A stretch of 64,000 bases of DNA from Hyaloperonospora brassicae. Taxonomy: Eukaryota > Oomycota > Peronosporomycetes > Peronosporales > Peronosporaceae. Below, one piece after another: positions 9,143-20,126 of this stretch. The stretch spans positions 310,001 through 374,000 of the forward strand of contig CANTFL010000226.1 of the NCBI GenBank assembly GCA_947650285.1, in the 5' to 3' direction. The position numbers and the translations under genes are program-made. Every line of letters starts with the position of its first letter. Position 1 is the stretch's first letter. Under the pieces are notes generated by a model. It ran no database searches, had not been told where the DNA came from, and saw nothing but the letters and a program-made list of their open reading frames with translations.

Positions 9143-11811
9143 TCATGGCGATGACAGGAAGTGGAGAAGAAATGTTTCCATACCTTCAGCTCGCTGATCT
9201 GCACCTGCTTGCGCGACCTCAAGCTCGTGTGCGTTCCGTCGTAGACGTTCTTCGGGGACGAGTTGGCTAGAACCTACGCTTGAGACTGTTGAAGCCGTAG
9301 ACGAAGTTGAAGCTGGTTGGTACTCATCTACGGCCAACACGCGACCCGCGTTTGAGTGTACCAACTCCTTTGACACGCTAAGTCTGCACGGTGACACAAG
9401 ACAACGACCGAATACAAACGCCAGCTTCTCGGGCGTAAGCTTGTTTGTGGCGCCATGTTTGAGCACTTCGCGCAAGAAAGAGATTAGGTATACCACGATA
9501 TTGTAGCGCTCGGGCGACAACGTATCAAGCAATGCTCGACACCCTTGTCCGACGATCCCGTTCGTGCTTGTCACTGCAACCGTCAGTGCTTCGTCCGGCA
9601 CTACGCTTTGCCGCAACGCTTGGAGCCACCGCACGAGCAACTCTGCTGCGGAGTATCCACTGTGTTTGGGAAAAGATGCACCCGTGTCTAGAGCTTCTCG
9701 CAGCTGCACAATCTCCACCTTATTACCCGCCTCAACAAACAGGTTCTTTTCCTGCATGTGATTCTCATAGATATCGTTCACCATGCGCCAAAGTTCCTTC
9801 GGCACTTTTTGTAAAGTACTTGTTGGTGTAGGGCCTGGCGCTTCCTCAAAAGCCTCGGGATGAATCAATGCATTGGCATTAACACCTGCTGCTCCACCAA
9901 CCCAGACGCTAAACACTGATGCCGCAGGAGAGCGTAATGTCGTGAGCTCGACATCCCGGATAGGTTCCGAACTCGCCAGTAACTGCTCGATCGAGCTTCC
10001 GAAACAAGAGTTGGCGTATTGTCCAGAGACAACCAAGAAATAGTCACGTCCATTCTCGACTCGCAAGATCATTGTGTCATCCAAACTTTCCACGCCACTG
10101 GTGAGACCATGGGCAACGTCCTCGTTCACGAGAGCAGTAATGCAGATTTCCATCTTCTCTCTCGGCGGGATCATGCCAAACATAGGCGTAACACTTAGCC
10201 AGGACTTGCATACGGCCACATCCTCTAGTTTCGGAATGAACCGGAAGTGCGTCACAACGAGTCCTGTGTTCTCAACAATCACTTTCTTGCGCTGCTCGAC
10301 GCCAAACTTTAGCTGCGGAAACAAATACACACCGCTACTCGTGGTATCACCATCTTCTTGAAGTAGGCGGACCTTTGGCATGTTGTCGTTCTCCCATTTA
10401 TCCAGCTGCATCATGATGTCACGCATCACGTCATTTCTCTTGGACTCTACTTGGTACTTCACCTGCACGTCAAAAAATGCATGGACAGGCTTGTGGTCCG
10501 ACATTTCGAGTGCAGGGACCGAATCGTAGCTGATAAGCTTTACATCTGACGGATTCTTTGCCCTCCATAGAATACGATCACACCAAGCCGGAGCCCGAAA
10601 CTTTTTTTCAGGCCGTCGTTCATACTTAGACGTCCCAGCTTGAAACTTGTACGTGGGAGGGAACGTCAGAGCCCCTTCTTCGAAACCTTTCAGCACGTTC
10701 CCTCGCTGCCGCTCAATCGTAAGTTGGTCATGCTGCACGAGCTCGAGCAGAGACCTGCCGCTTTCAACGAGACGAAAGACCTCTTCTGTTGTCAACGTCT
10801 CCTGTATGCGGTAGTTCAGATCCCCGAGCCAGAAGACGAAATCATGGGTCAAGATCGACGGCGCACCACTCCAGAACCTGCCACACGGTTGCGCGACAAC
10901 ACTGTCGGAACAAGCAGTACATTTATCCAGCGCCTACCACGCACGCGACAAACGCACCTCATATCTTGCACCGAGGCAGCTGCTTCCTCTGGCGCGTTTT
11001 CACCAAAGTCCACTTTGCTCAGTATGTTGAGGTAGTCAGCATTCCTCCCGGCGACGTTCTCTCGGTGGGCAGCCAAGTGCGCACATACAAAGCAGAGTGT
11101 GCTGCTGTAAAACTTGAGGCGCACGGCCGCTCCGCCTTTATTGCCCATGACGCCCATGATCCCGACCCCCGCCGTCGCGCCTTTCACCTCCTGCACGTGC
11201 GCGACATGATCAGCCCGCACAAACACGAGCAGCAGAATCCCCACGAGGTGTTTCTCCAGCACGACGCGGTACTGCACAGGCGCCCGCGCGGCTTTGTCAG
11301 GTCCAGTGGCGTCGTGGTTCAGTGCAAAGAGCACCGCGTCTTTCCACGCGGCGCTCCGCTGCACGGTCAACGTGCTGTTCACCACGACGTTGACAGCATT
11401 GAGGTCCACGATCTCCTGCAGGCCGAGCGCGATGAGGTCCGGTGGCGGCGGCGGCGGCTGTCGTTTGCCAGTGGGTCGTGACTGGAGCCACTGCGCGAGC
11501 TTCGAGGCGTCGGCCGCCGTCAGCGGCTTCTTGGCATTGACGTTCCACGTGCCCGTGACGACGCGAGTGGAGCGGAACTCGGTGTACGCGGCCTGTCGCA
11601 GCAGCAGTTGCTGCTGGATCCAGTCGTCCCGGATGATGGACATGACCACGGGGTTATAGTACTTGGCATTGTCTCGCGCGGCCGCCGACGAGGGCGCGGA
11701 AGGGGACTGGGTGGGACCGCTGGGAGCAGAAGGAGGAGGAGGAGGAGCAGCACTTGTTGCTGCGGTTGCTGCGGTTGCTGCGGTTGCGGTGGGAGGGCTG
11801 TGGGCCGCCAT
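9143..11811 (-). CDS. OCRL/INPP5B-like inositol polyphosphate 5-phosphatase with ASH and RhoGAP domains
   Basis: Predicted to remove the 5-phosphate from PI(4,5)P2 or PI(3,4,5)P3 on endosomal and Golgi membranes. Exons 11811..10958 and 10877..9143, joined by an 80-bp GT-AG intron, give 862 residues. The phosphatase domain (about 83-420) has the motifs TGTWNVN, LGLQEI, GNKGGAAVR, CAHLAAHREN, FWLGDLNYRI, PPTYKF, PAWCDRIL and SDHKPVHA. The splice restores MRFWSGAPSILTHDFVFWLGD, upstream of which is the exon-1 end. An ASH-type beta domain follows (about 425-560), then a RhoGAP-like domain (about 600-800; PKELWRMVNDIY, GYSAAELLVRWL, LTPEKLAFVFGRCL). In OCRL the RhoGAP domain is catalytically dead but binds GTPases; an obvious arginine finger is also not evident here. 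The N-terminus is Ala/Thr/Pro low complexity, encoded by a GTTGCTGCG-type repeat. An upstream in-frame ATG at 11982 exists, but the Arg/Pro-rich extension looks like 5' UTR. Confidence 0.9.
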
Positions 11812-13222
11812 GAACGGCGCAGTACGTTGGTGGGGCGCTGGACTGCGTCGTTTGGTAAGCGGAGTGGCTGCTGGCAACTTGTGCGAGACGTCGATGTGTG
11901 GGTGGGGGGGGTGTTGTCGCCTGCGGATGCGAGGGGACGGTCGGGTGTGTGGATACTTAGTTGAAGCTCGTTCGATGAACACTGGCAGACGCTGTGCGTG
12001 CGCGAGTGGACAGGCGACTGACTGACTGACTGACTGACTGACGGGTGCGATTGAACGAGAGGACGCGAATAAGATATGTTGCGTCCTTTGGTCACAACGG
12101 CAAAAGGCTCTGCAGAAAAAAAAGTGTCACTCGGCGCGTCATATCGGCACTTTGTTTGCTGGAATTCAGCGCTGGTCGCTGTCGTCGCGCGTCTCTTGGA
12201 TTGCGCCATTCTGTCGGTAGAGCTTGGAAAGCTAACGTCTGAATGGCTGTACCGTCGAAACGACTGGATGGAGCGGGGCCCGAAAGATAGGACGACGTGA
12301 GTGGCGCAGTACAACTCGTGTCCATTGCTGCTGGCAACGACTTTTGTCGCGTTGTCGACACGTTGCAAACATAGTCAGCACTTTGACGTCTTGTGGCGTT
12401 ACGACACGTGCCGCGTGATTGAGGATTGAACGCATTCAACTGCTACTGCACGGCAGGTGCAATCAAGACTTTGGATTGTTCGTGACACTCGGAACGCACG
12501 CGCCTTTCATTCAGCTCGAGGGGCGCGTTTTTAAGGACGTTTCGTCAGGTATTCTCAGAGACTGCACCATGCGAAACACTGATGACTGTCTGGATGCATC
12601 TCGTGTCAATCAACGAGAAACGTCGCGTTCGATCAGGTCTTTTTTCCTCGAGAGAGAAATGCATTACACGAAAGACGGCTAAATATGCGTAAATGTTTCT
12701 TCTTTTGGACCAGAAGCCTGGAGTGAAAGGGACATTTCGTGCCAAAAGCTCGACACGGCCGTGAGACACTGCAGAGATCGTTGTCACGCTCAGAAATCGA
12801 TCGAAACGCCCGAAATTCTTCGCTAGCGCAACCACAAACTACTCGCTGGCCACAAACCGATTGTAAAAAACAAACACTGCCAAGCAGTCGCTTGGTATAT
12901 TTCCCACTGAAAACGCACAAATCCCAACAACATCAGCGCGCTCACAACCAAATGCAGTGACGGAGTGTATTATTTTTCCTCCCGAGCGAAAACAACGACA
13001 GCGACAATATGGCAAGAACAGCGACAATATAGCAAGAACAGCGACAATATAGCACGAACAATAACAATATAGCAAGAACAACAACAACAACGAAGGACAA
13101 TTTCACCACCAACAACAACAGTTTTGACAAAAGACGACACAACACATTCCACGAGAAGGCGTGGCGACTCTTAACTTCTCCGCGCAGCTCTCCGCCTCTC
13201 CGTCTCTTTCCCTCTGCAGCCC
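11812..13222. other. Intergenic region between the divergent OCRL-like and sorting nexin genes
   Basis: About 1.4 kb with no convincing gene. It holds a GACT tetranucleotide run of seven units (12015-12042) and, close to the sorting nexin, four tandem 20-bp units at 13001-13080. Open frames here are short, lie in many frames and show no family motif. Both promoters must lie within it. Confidence 0.6.
13001..13080. repeat. Four tandem 20-bp repeats upstream of the sorting nexin gene
   Basis: Units start at 13001, 13021, 13041 and 13061. The consensus is GCGACAATATAGCAAGAACA with a few substitutions, followed by AACAAC repeats. The array ends 143 bp before the ATG, so it lies in the proximal promoter or 5' UTR. 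Confidence 0.85.
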
Positions 13223-14854
13223 ATGGACGGACGCAGCAGCAAGTGGGTGAACGTCGACTACACGAACCGCATCCTCGAAGAGTCCACCGCGCTCCCTCCG
13301 TCCTCCTCGTCCAGTGCAATCGGACCTGGCAGCGACTCTACGTTTGTGTCGGACCGCCCCGATGGCTTTCGTGCCACAATGTCGTCGTCATCGTCGCTCT
13401 CGCTATCACTTACTGGAGAGCCTGTGCAATCGACTATCCAAGTGACCGTGAAAGAGCCTATCAAACAAGGCGAGGGCATGAACGCCTACATTTCGTACAA
13501 AATCAGTACATCCACGAGCCGACCGCAGTTCGCCAAGAGCTCGTTCACAGTCGTCAGACGGTACAGTGATTTCATCTGGATCCACGGGCAGCTAAGTGCG
13601 CTGTTTCCAGGGATTGTCGTCCCGCCGCTGCCCGAGAAACTGCTGGTCGGGCGGTTCTCGCCGGAATTCATCGAAGGCCGACGTCGCGCCCTGCAGTTGT
13701 TCTTGCAGCGCTGCTGTGTGCATCCGGAACTGCAGCACAGTGAACACCTAACGACGTTCCTCGAAGCGAGTGAGGAGCGGCTGCAGGCGTTCCGGAGAGA
13801 CCCGCGCCATGCAGCACCAAATGCCCAGCGGGGCGTGCTATTTCAGTGGCTGGACGAGACAGTGAACACTATTTCGTCCACGTTGTCGGTCACGTCGACG
13901 ATCAACTTGCCCAAGACACCGGCCGACGTGGAAGTGGAGAGCATGATGGTGTACATTGAAGGCCTGGAACCGATCATGGCGGGACTGCACAAACATGCTC
14001 ACGGCTTGACGAAACGAGCGCGAGAGATTGCTGATGGACTCTTTGAGTTTGGCGTATCGTTTACGTTGCTGGGCAAGTCAGAGGAGAACGCGTCGCTGCA
14101 GGAAGGGCTGAGCCACATTGGACATTGTTCCGACCAGCTCTCGACGTTAGCAGCAGAACACGCTGAACGCGAGGCACTGCACTTTGAGGAGCCAATCTTT
14201 GACTACATTCGGCTGGTTGGGGCAGTGAAGGCTGCGCTGCAGAAACGGCATGAAGTGCGATGTGCGTATGGCTCGGCAGTTGCCGACCTTGAAGCGAAGG
14301 AAGCCGTGTTGGCGAAGCTACTCAAGCATGCCCGGGGAGGCTCTGTAGAGGAGAAGGTTCAGCTGGCTGAGAACGAGGTGCGCACAGCTGAGCAGACTAT
14401 GGAAGACGCCAGACTTGCCGACGACATCGTCACGGAGCGAGTTCTTCGCGAGGTGGAACGTTTTCGACGGGAGAAGCTGGTGGACTTCAAGCACATAATA
14501 TTGGACTACATTCAAATGCAGATTGAGTATAGCAAGAAAGTGGAGGACGAGTGGCAAAAGGTCATCCCGAAGCTTGCGGCGATACAGGTAGAGAACGGCG
14601 GGTCGCCACTGGCATCGGCGAGCCCGGTCTCGCAAGTTATGACGCATGGTGCTCTCCGTGCAGAGGAAGAGGCAGCTGCTGCGCGTCACGGCCCGATGAT
14701 ACAGGAGGACTACATTCCGTCGAATGGAGACTTGGCGGAAAGTCTTTCGGATCTGACGCTAATGGCAAATGAGGGCGATGTCGAAGACCCTTTCGAGCAC
14801 TCACCGTATGGCTCTCGGGCAACGGGCGACTCGAATCCGGACGTGTCGCTGTAA
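13223..14854 (+). CDS. PX-BAR sorting nexin (SNX1/2, Vps5-like)
   Basis: A single-exon gene for 543 residues. After a Ser-rich, probably disordered N-terminus (about 1-70) comes a PX domain (about 73-190) with the phosphoinositide-binding RRYSDF motif, the PPLPEK loop and RRRALQLFLQRC. A long helical region (about 215-455) follows with the heptad and charge pattern of a BAR domain (IMAGLHKHAHGLTKRAREIADGLFEFG and onward to FKHIILDYIQMQIEYSKKVEDEW). Each quoted segment matches Vps5/SNX-type proteins, which bind PI3P on endosomes and bend membranes, in retromer or related recycling coats. The C-terminus (about 465-543) is acidic and probably disordered. The ATG at 13223 is the first in frame after the 20-bp repeat array. 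Which SNX subfamily it belongs to cannot be settled by eye. Confidence 0.9.
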   Translation: MDGRSSKWVNVDYTNRILEESTALPPSSSSSAIGPGSDSTFVSDRPDGFRATMSSSSSLSLSLTGEPVQSTIQVTVKEPIKQGEGMNAYISYKISTSTSRPQFAKSSFTVVRRYSDFIWIHGQLSALFPGIVVPPLPEKLLVGRFSPEFIEGRRRALQLFLQRCCVHPELQHSEHLTTFLEASEERLQAFRRDPRHAAPNAQRGVLFQWLDETVNTISSTLSVTSTINLPKTPADVEVESMMVYIEGLEPIMAGLHKHAHGLTKRAREIADGLFEFGVSFTLLGKSEENASLQEGLSHIGHCSDQLSTLAAEHAEREALHFEEPIFDYIRLVGAVKAALQKRHEVRCAYGSAVADLEAKEAVLAKLLKHARGGSVEEKVQLAENEVRTAEQTMEDARLADDIVTERVLREVERFRREKLVDFKHIILDYIQMQIEYSKKVEDEWQKVIPKLAAIQVENGGSPLASASPVSQVMTHGALRAEEEAAAARHGPMIQEDYIPSNGDLAESLSDLTLMANEGDVEDPFEHSPYGSRATGDSNPDVSL

Positions 14855-14952
14855 CGAGCCTTCTCGCACGTGAAGGGTCTGGGGGGTATTGGCGATGATG
14901 GCGATTATATATTAATGTAAGCAAGACATGCACACTGGAAGCTGCTGTGTCT

Positions 14953-16476
14953 CTATCGTCTCGCCGTACGCGTCTGGCGCCTGTTGTTGTGTCGAGCAAG
15001 TGCTGCCGCGAGTTGGTCACGGGAAGGTAATATCCAGCGTGCACAACTGTCCTTGTAGCTTACATCTCGTGCAGCGTGCTTTCGCTTTTGCAAGAACTCC
15101 GTGCCATAGTACAGCGCCACGCCGGCAACTACACACAACATAGTTGAGAGCGTCAGCAAAACAATCTGGTTGCTTGATAGACCAATTCGCTGCCGAAGCG
15201 AAAGGCGCTTGAAGCGTGGCGACGGCACCGGGCACGTAGCTTCACCAGTGGTCGCAGCGGGGCCGGCCGTGAGGTTCACAGGATAGTCTGCGTAGAGGTA
15301 GAGGTTGCACGGTCCATAGTCACTGACGTTCTTGCCGCGGGCTATGCGCATGTAGCCGTCAGTGCCCCACATGGTGCCCCACGTGTTGCGGATTTTCCAA
15401 AACTGCTCACCCGCGTCAGTCTGCCCGAAGCCCACGACCACGACGGCGTGGTTGACTTCGTCCCCATCGCTGAGACAGTCTTGTGCGTCGTATATCCCAC
15501 CTGCATAGTGTCGGAACCCGTCTCCCGTGGCATCAATGTTAGCTGTGACAGGTCCGCTTGCCACGGCGCGAAGCAGCGCCTGCTCATTCGCAGCCACCAC
15601 TTTGTACGTTGCCACGTCCTTGTCCCAAGCCACGGCGACCTCAGCTGATGTCGACACGTGACACTGCATCTCTGTCGCATTCGTCGCCATCACGTACGGG
15701 TACGCGCTTTCGCACGAGATGCCGTGCGGCATAGCGAGATCCAGGTACGAGTACGTGAGGAACGGCATGCCGCCCGCACATCCTTCCGACGAGCTCGTCA
15801 TGTTGTCCGCGTAGTGGCTCTGGATGTGGTCCAGAGCGGCCGAGCAGCTCAGCACCTGCTCGACACTCAAGACCGAAGCCGGGACGTCATTCTCGATCGC
15901 AAACCTCGACTCGACGACCGACACGCCTGCAAAGGCCCAGCAGCTACCGCACGTCCCCTGGTTCTTGATCGGTGTCATGTACTTGCCCCCCGCTGCCGTC
16001 GTCCAGTCCACTGCCGTTGGCACGTCCCCCTGTCGGTCGTCTTCGCTACCCGCATGGCCTCCGCCCTCTCCCACTATATCCACTGGCTCAAGCAACTCGG
16101 CACCCCCTCGTTTGTCCCGTGTCCGTCCTCTTTTGCCCTTCACCTGCTGCCCCCACCTCTGCGGCGACTGTCGCCTGCGCGGCTCTTTGTCGGGCCGCGC
16201 GCCCAGCCACGCGCGGTACTGCTCGTCCGTCCAGCCGCTCAGCTCGTTGTAGCCCAAGAAGTAGCTCTTTCTGCCCGCTCGGTGCTCGGCATTGGCCTCG
16301 TGGACCACTCGCGCAGTGGCGGCCCACGCAGCTGCCCGCGTCGCCTCGAGTGCCCGCGGAGGGCCTGTCATCGACCGCCGCGGAGCGCGCGTCGCCGAGT
16401 GGTTGGCCGCGTGCGGCCACGTCCCGCGCGCGTCATAAAGTGCACAAAAGACCAGAAAAAGGATCGGCAGTCGCAT
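14953..16476 (-). CDS. Secreted/membrane-anchored papain-family (C1A) cysteine protease
   Basis: Encodes 507 residues from the ATG at 16474-16476, chosen because it begins a clear signal peptide (MRLPILFLVFCALYDARG). The frame extends further upstream, but there it reads through a (TAC/GTA)n repeat as polyleucine, which is most likely 5' UTR. The pro-region contains an inhibitor-like stretch (YFLGYNELSGWTDEQYRAWLG, about 72-92) and a basic linker. The mature peptidase starts near DVPTAVDWTTAAGG (151). The oxyanion Gln173 and catalytic Cys179 are in NQGTCGSCWAF; the catalytic His is in VNHAVVVVGFG and the Asn in IRNTWGTMWG. After the peptidase come NLT and similar glycosylation sites and one membrane-spanning segment (IVLLTLSTMLCVVAGVALYY), then a basic cytoplasmic tail. 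The anchor is unusual for papain-like enzymes. Confidence 0.9.
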   Translation of the reverse strand: MRLPILFLVFCALYDARGTWPHAANHSATRAPRRSMTGPPRALEATRAAAWAATARVVHEANAEHRAGRKSYFLGYNELSGWTDEQYRAWLGARPDKEPRRRQSPQRWGQQVKGKRGRTRDKRGGAELLEPVDIVGEGGGHAGSEDDRQGDVPTAVDWTTAAGGKYMTPIKNQGTCGSCWAFAGVSVVESRFAIENDVPASVLSVEQVLSCSAALDHIQSHYADNMTSSSEGCAGGMPFLTYSYLDLAMPHGISCESAYPYVMATNATEMQCHVSTSAEVAVAWDKDVATYKVVAANEQALLRAVASGPVTANIDATGDGFRHYAGGIYDAQDCLSDGDEVNHAVVVVGFGQTDAGEQFWKIRNTWGTMWGTDGYMRIARGKNVSDYGPCNLYLYADYPVNLTAGPAATTGEATCPVPSPRFKRLSLRQRIGLSSNQIVLLTLSTMLCVVAGVALYYGTEFLQKRKHAARDVSYKDSCARWILPSRDQLAAALARHNNRRQTRTARR

Positions 16477-17055
16477 TGGTTTGAGACGATTTGGTCGCCA
16501 CGAGGGAGAGGCCACGAGTTGTAGTAGTAGTGGTAGTAGCAGTTTAAGTAGTAGAAGTAGGAGTAGGAGTAAAAGTAGTAGGAGTAGAAGTAGTAGTAGT
16601 AGTGGTAGTAGTGGAGCCGAGAGCGAGGGAGAGACTTTGGTAGTAAAGGAGACGGTGCAAGTGTCGGACGAAACGCGATGGAAAATTGGAGCAGTAGGGG
16701 CAATAGCTCTTTGGGAGACGACGACGGGATTTGTGTCGGGGCATTTCCAGATTTTGAGCAAACAGTGCGCACAAAGTGGCACAAAGGCAGAGGGTTTCGG
16801 CTCGTACATGTAGTGCTCATCGAGAGAGAGGTAGTAAAATGTTTTTGTCGCTTGGCTATTGACGACGCCACTGGTTGGAAATGTTTGTCGGAGACAGCGG
16901 TTGCTTTCTGTATTGACTGGAGCCCCCGAGCTCTGTGTCAACAAACACGCAGATGCTTTTCCTGTGACGTGATAGCGTTTTCTTTTTCGGCCGACGTGGA
17001 AGGAACAGGTGAAGCAAAGCCTACGAGTGCGGTCGTTGTATGATCGCGAAAACAT
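16477..17055. other. Upstream region of the cysteine protease gene with a GTA-type microsatellite
   Basis: Contains an interrupted trinucleotide tract (GTA/AGT units, about 16516-16612). On the minus strand it stays open and translates as polyleucine in front of the protease start. No separate gene is seen; the promoter and 5' UTR of the protease probably lie here. Confidence 0.6.
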
Positions 17056-18983
17056 CCGTTATCGCGGGTGTGTGCGCTGGAGACGAAAGACACGCGAGCT
17101 GTTTGTCTAGTGTCGATTCGTTAGCATGCGCTGTGACGGCAAAGCGGATTTGGTTTCGTCGTACAAAGCACCTCAATAGCTGCGCGAGATGTTCCGGGAA
17201 AAGCGTCGTGTCCGACTCGATAAACGTGAGCGCCAAGTAGACATTTTTTGTCGGCATCTACTGGAAAATGCAGTGGATGTACGATCGCGAAAGAGTCGCA
17301 GTCCGGGGTGATCAAGTGGACATGGATGAGAGACCACAGGGATGAGTTTGTACGGACGCAGATCGCGCGCTCACACGACAGGTATCAAACCTCAAGACTT
17401 AGCGGCTCAGCAGACCGTCGACGTTCCCCAATCGTCTGCAACCGCATGCGCTTTACGCTCGCAAATTGATTTGATGTCCGACGGTTCGACACAAGGGCCG
17501 TAGGCGATCGGATAGACCTCGTAGTAGTTTCATGATGCAACGCAACTACCGCTTCTCGGCCGTTTGTGCCACGCGGAAACGTTCCAGTTTGACGCATCAC
17601 GATCTTCACTATGTTTGTAGTCGACTTCTTCGCACGTCTCTCTCGCGTCTTTTTGCTCGATGGCGTGCAATCAACTCCAGGCCGTCTTTCGACCATTGCT
17701 TACTCATGACTCATCGAGCGTCCTTCGCAAAGCAATCCTTACTTGTTGTACATCTTCTTCTTCTTCTTCTTCAGCGCACGAGATGTCGCGTGATGTTTCG
17801 CTCACGTCGACAACGTGGCACGTCTTACTCGGGTATCGCAGATTGTACCATTCGGTTTCTTTCGTGCTGCGTTGCTTGCGCGTTGGCTCCAGAGACGTGG
17901 ACCGAGAACGTGTCAACGAGTCGCACTTGAAGACGTTACGAGAGGACAAGCGCGTTCGAAGCGCAGCTCCTGCATAACCGATCGAGTCATTACCACGATC
18001 TCTGTTTAACAATCCATCCGAAGCATCGGCCCTACTAGCCAAAGGACGATCTCGGCCTCAGTATGCATCTCAAGCAACGTCGCTATTGCATGGGGGAGTC
18101 CATTTGTAGGCGCTCAGCGAGGACCTGTATAGCGTCGTCGACAAGTTGCGTACAAACCTTTACGGGCGACTGCTGCCTGCTGCAAAGACGCACACGAATT
18201 ACACAATCCGAGCACTGCCGCTGCACGCGAATGTACAAAGGACATGATACGTGGACAGTGCAACAAGTGCCATGCAAAACACGGTTTAGTCTGTAGCCAT
18301 ATCGTGATAGGGTGCTAACATGTACATGGAATGCTGCGCGTGTTGATCAGTGGTGGTGGTCGAGTATGAGTTCATCGTCGCTGCCAAATACAAAGAGGTT
18401 TGTGTCTGCATTGAGCTCGACAAGAAACCGCTCGACAGCCCGTGTGTACCGCTACGACCAGCCTAGATGGTGACGTTGCTCTCTCCAGTTCGCACGTCCA
18501 TTCTGTCTACAACCAGTAAATGCCATCCACTCACCAGTTATCTGCTCGTCGCTGGTCAGATGAAGCCGAGGCCGACAGTCGTTCGAGCGCACAACGTATA
18601 CTCATGCTTCAAGCTGACACCAGAGCGGCAAGTCACCGATATGGTATACAATCGGGAGAAACACCTGGCGCAGGTCACACGCTGCATCCGTGCTTGCATT
18701 TGCTCGTAAACAACGTTTCGGCGCGTAAGGCACCAAAGCGTTCAGCGCAATACGCAAACCTTCCGTCTTTATTGATGTCAAGACGTGGTTGTCTCAAGCA
18801 TCCTTCCTGTGACATCGATACAAGGAACCGTCAACGTCACTCCTGCTGTCGACTCATTCATCGACATCTGAGTAGCTAGCATTGCTCGTCCCAGTCGATC
18901 CCAACGGCGTGTACTCGGACCCTCATAAGTTCGACGCGGTGATGTTCCCTCGACGATCATCATTCGAATTGCTAGCAGCCGAA
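17056..18983 (+). pseudogene. Probable decayed protein-coding sequence, family not recognised
   Basis: No intact gene, but several stretches look like former coding sequence. On the plus strand one frame across about 17980-18244 reads coherently apart from single stops, including SEDLYSVVDKLRTNLYGRLL and THTNYTIRALPLHANVQRT. Another piece near 18363-18465 reads VEYEFIVAAKYKEVCVCIEL and ends at a stop. A further open stretch runs 18520-18879. These pieces are in different frames with stops between them, which fits a pseudogene or a multi-exon gene I cannot assemble. The far right part (about 18770-18983) is more likely the 3' UTR of the CtIP-like gene; an AATAAA-like signal lies on the minus strand near 18774. 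I do not recognise the family. Confidence 0.33.
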
Positions 18984-19802
18984 TCATTGCAGCTCCGAGT
19001 CGGGAAAGCTCAATCTCCAGAAATCATCCGGTGTCTGGTAAGGCTCGAACCTCGCGCGGTGGCGTGAACAGTTGTGCTTCTGAGCCGCGACGTCGACCGC
19101 CCCGAGCTCCGCAAGCGCGTCGTAGTACTTTTTGCACTCAGTGCAGTCATGACCGGGCAGTGCTTTTCGCGCTTCTCGATTGCGCACCACTTCAATGTAT
19201 GGAAAGCTCATCGATTCTTTCGACGCGAGCGGCTCTGTCCGGACCGTTGCTCGCTTGAGAGGTCCCGTAGCTGCCCGTTCTAGACGGTGCTCCCACGTCG
19301 TCGTGCGATGCATCGTTTGCTTTTCGTCTGCCCACGTCGCGCACACCTCATCGTTCCGTCTCTTCTTGACAACTGACTTGAATACTGCCTCGTTCTGCTT
19401 CGTCTCCACCACCGCCTTCTTGCTCGTTGTCTCTCGTTTCGTCTCTATCGTTGGCACAGGAGCGTCCGTTGGCGTCGACACGTTGCATTTGTCCCACGCG
19501 GTTTGCTGTGCCGTCGACGTACACTTTCCCTCTCCAAGGCACAATTTGACAACCTCATTGCTTCTAAGTGGCGGTCGTAGACCTCTTCTGTCATCCGTAG
19601 GCGCCGCGACTGCTCCTTCGGCTCGCGGGGTCGCGGTACTGGCTCTAGCGCCATCGAGCGCGCGCTCGTAGCGGTCCAGTACTTGCTGCTGCTGCTCCAG
19701 CGTCTGCTGCAGCCGCTTGAACCGTCTGGCAAGCGCTGCAGCCTCCTGCTCCTGTCGTCGTATCGTCGCGAGCAGCACCTTCTTTTCGTCCTGCCACGCC
19801 AT
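18984..19802 (-). CDS. CtIP/Sae2/Ctp1-like DNA-end resection protein
   Basis: Encodes 272 residues. The C-terminus carries the diagnostic CtIP/Sae2 block: YIEVVRNREARKALPGHDC, CTECKKYYDALAEL, NCSRHRARFEPYQTPDDFWRL and FPDSELQ, with the CxxC and RHR motifs. These proteins stimulate the MRN/MRX nuclease to start resection of double-strand breaks. The N-terminal ~50 residues (DEKKVLLATIRRQEQEAAAL and on) form a coiled coil, matching the tetramerisation region. The middle is variable and charged. The ATG at 19800-19802 is the simplest start. A strong donor-like GTAAGTACG on the minus strand 66 bp before a GTGGCAG acceptor would allow an upstream exon spliced in phase instead; then this ATG would lie in the intron. 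It is divergent from the START-FYVE gene. Confidence 0.85.
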   Translation of the reverse strand: MAWQDEKKVLLATIRRQEQEAAALARRFKRLQQTLEQQQQVLDRYERALDGARASTATPRAEGAVAAPTDDRRGLRPPLRSNEVVKLCLGEGKCTSTAQQTAWDKCNVSTPTDAPVPTIETKRETTSKKAVVETKQNEAVFKSVVKKRRNDEVCATWADEKQTMHRTTTWEHRLERAATGPLKRATVRTEPLASKESMSFPYIEVVRNREARKALPGHDCTECKKYYDALAELGAVDVAAQKHNCSRHRARFEPYQTPDDFWRLSFPDSELQ

Positions 19803-20093
19803 CCACACATACGTTGTCAGAGCAAAGCGAGACGCGCGCGATGGTGTCGTACTTACGACAGACTGTACCCCACCGTCTCCACTTTCGCGACATCCTGCTG
19901 TGTTGAGCGAATGTATCCGTGCAACGCGACATCGTCCGACGTGGGACGATAGCGACGCTGTCGATTGAAAAAATAGAGCGCTGCACACAGGAGTTTTCTT
20001 CCACCGTCCGCACTACAAAAGTACCAAAACAAAAAGTTCTTTTTTCAACCTGCCCTCGTAGAATTAACATCGGTCGGCATCGCCGTGCAGCAG

Positions 20094-20126
<33 letters not shown>

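Noticed and set aside
12419..12960. Several short ORFs upstream of the sorting nexin
   Set aside because: They overlap each other on both strands, with no motif or coding-like pattern.
16477..17055. N-terminal 193-residue extension of the cysteine protease (polyleucine)
   Set aside because: It is the translation of a trinucleotide microsatellite; a proper signal peptide starts at 16476.
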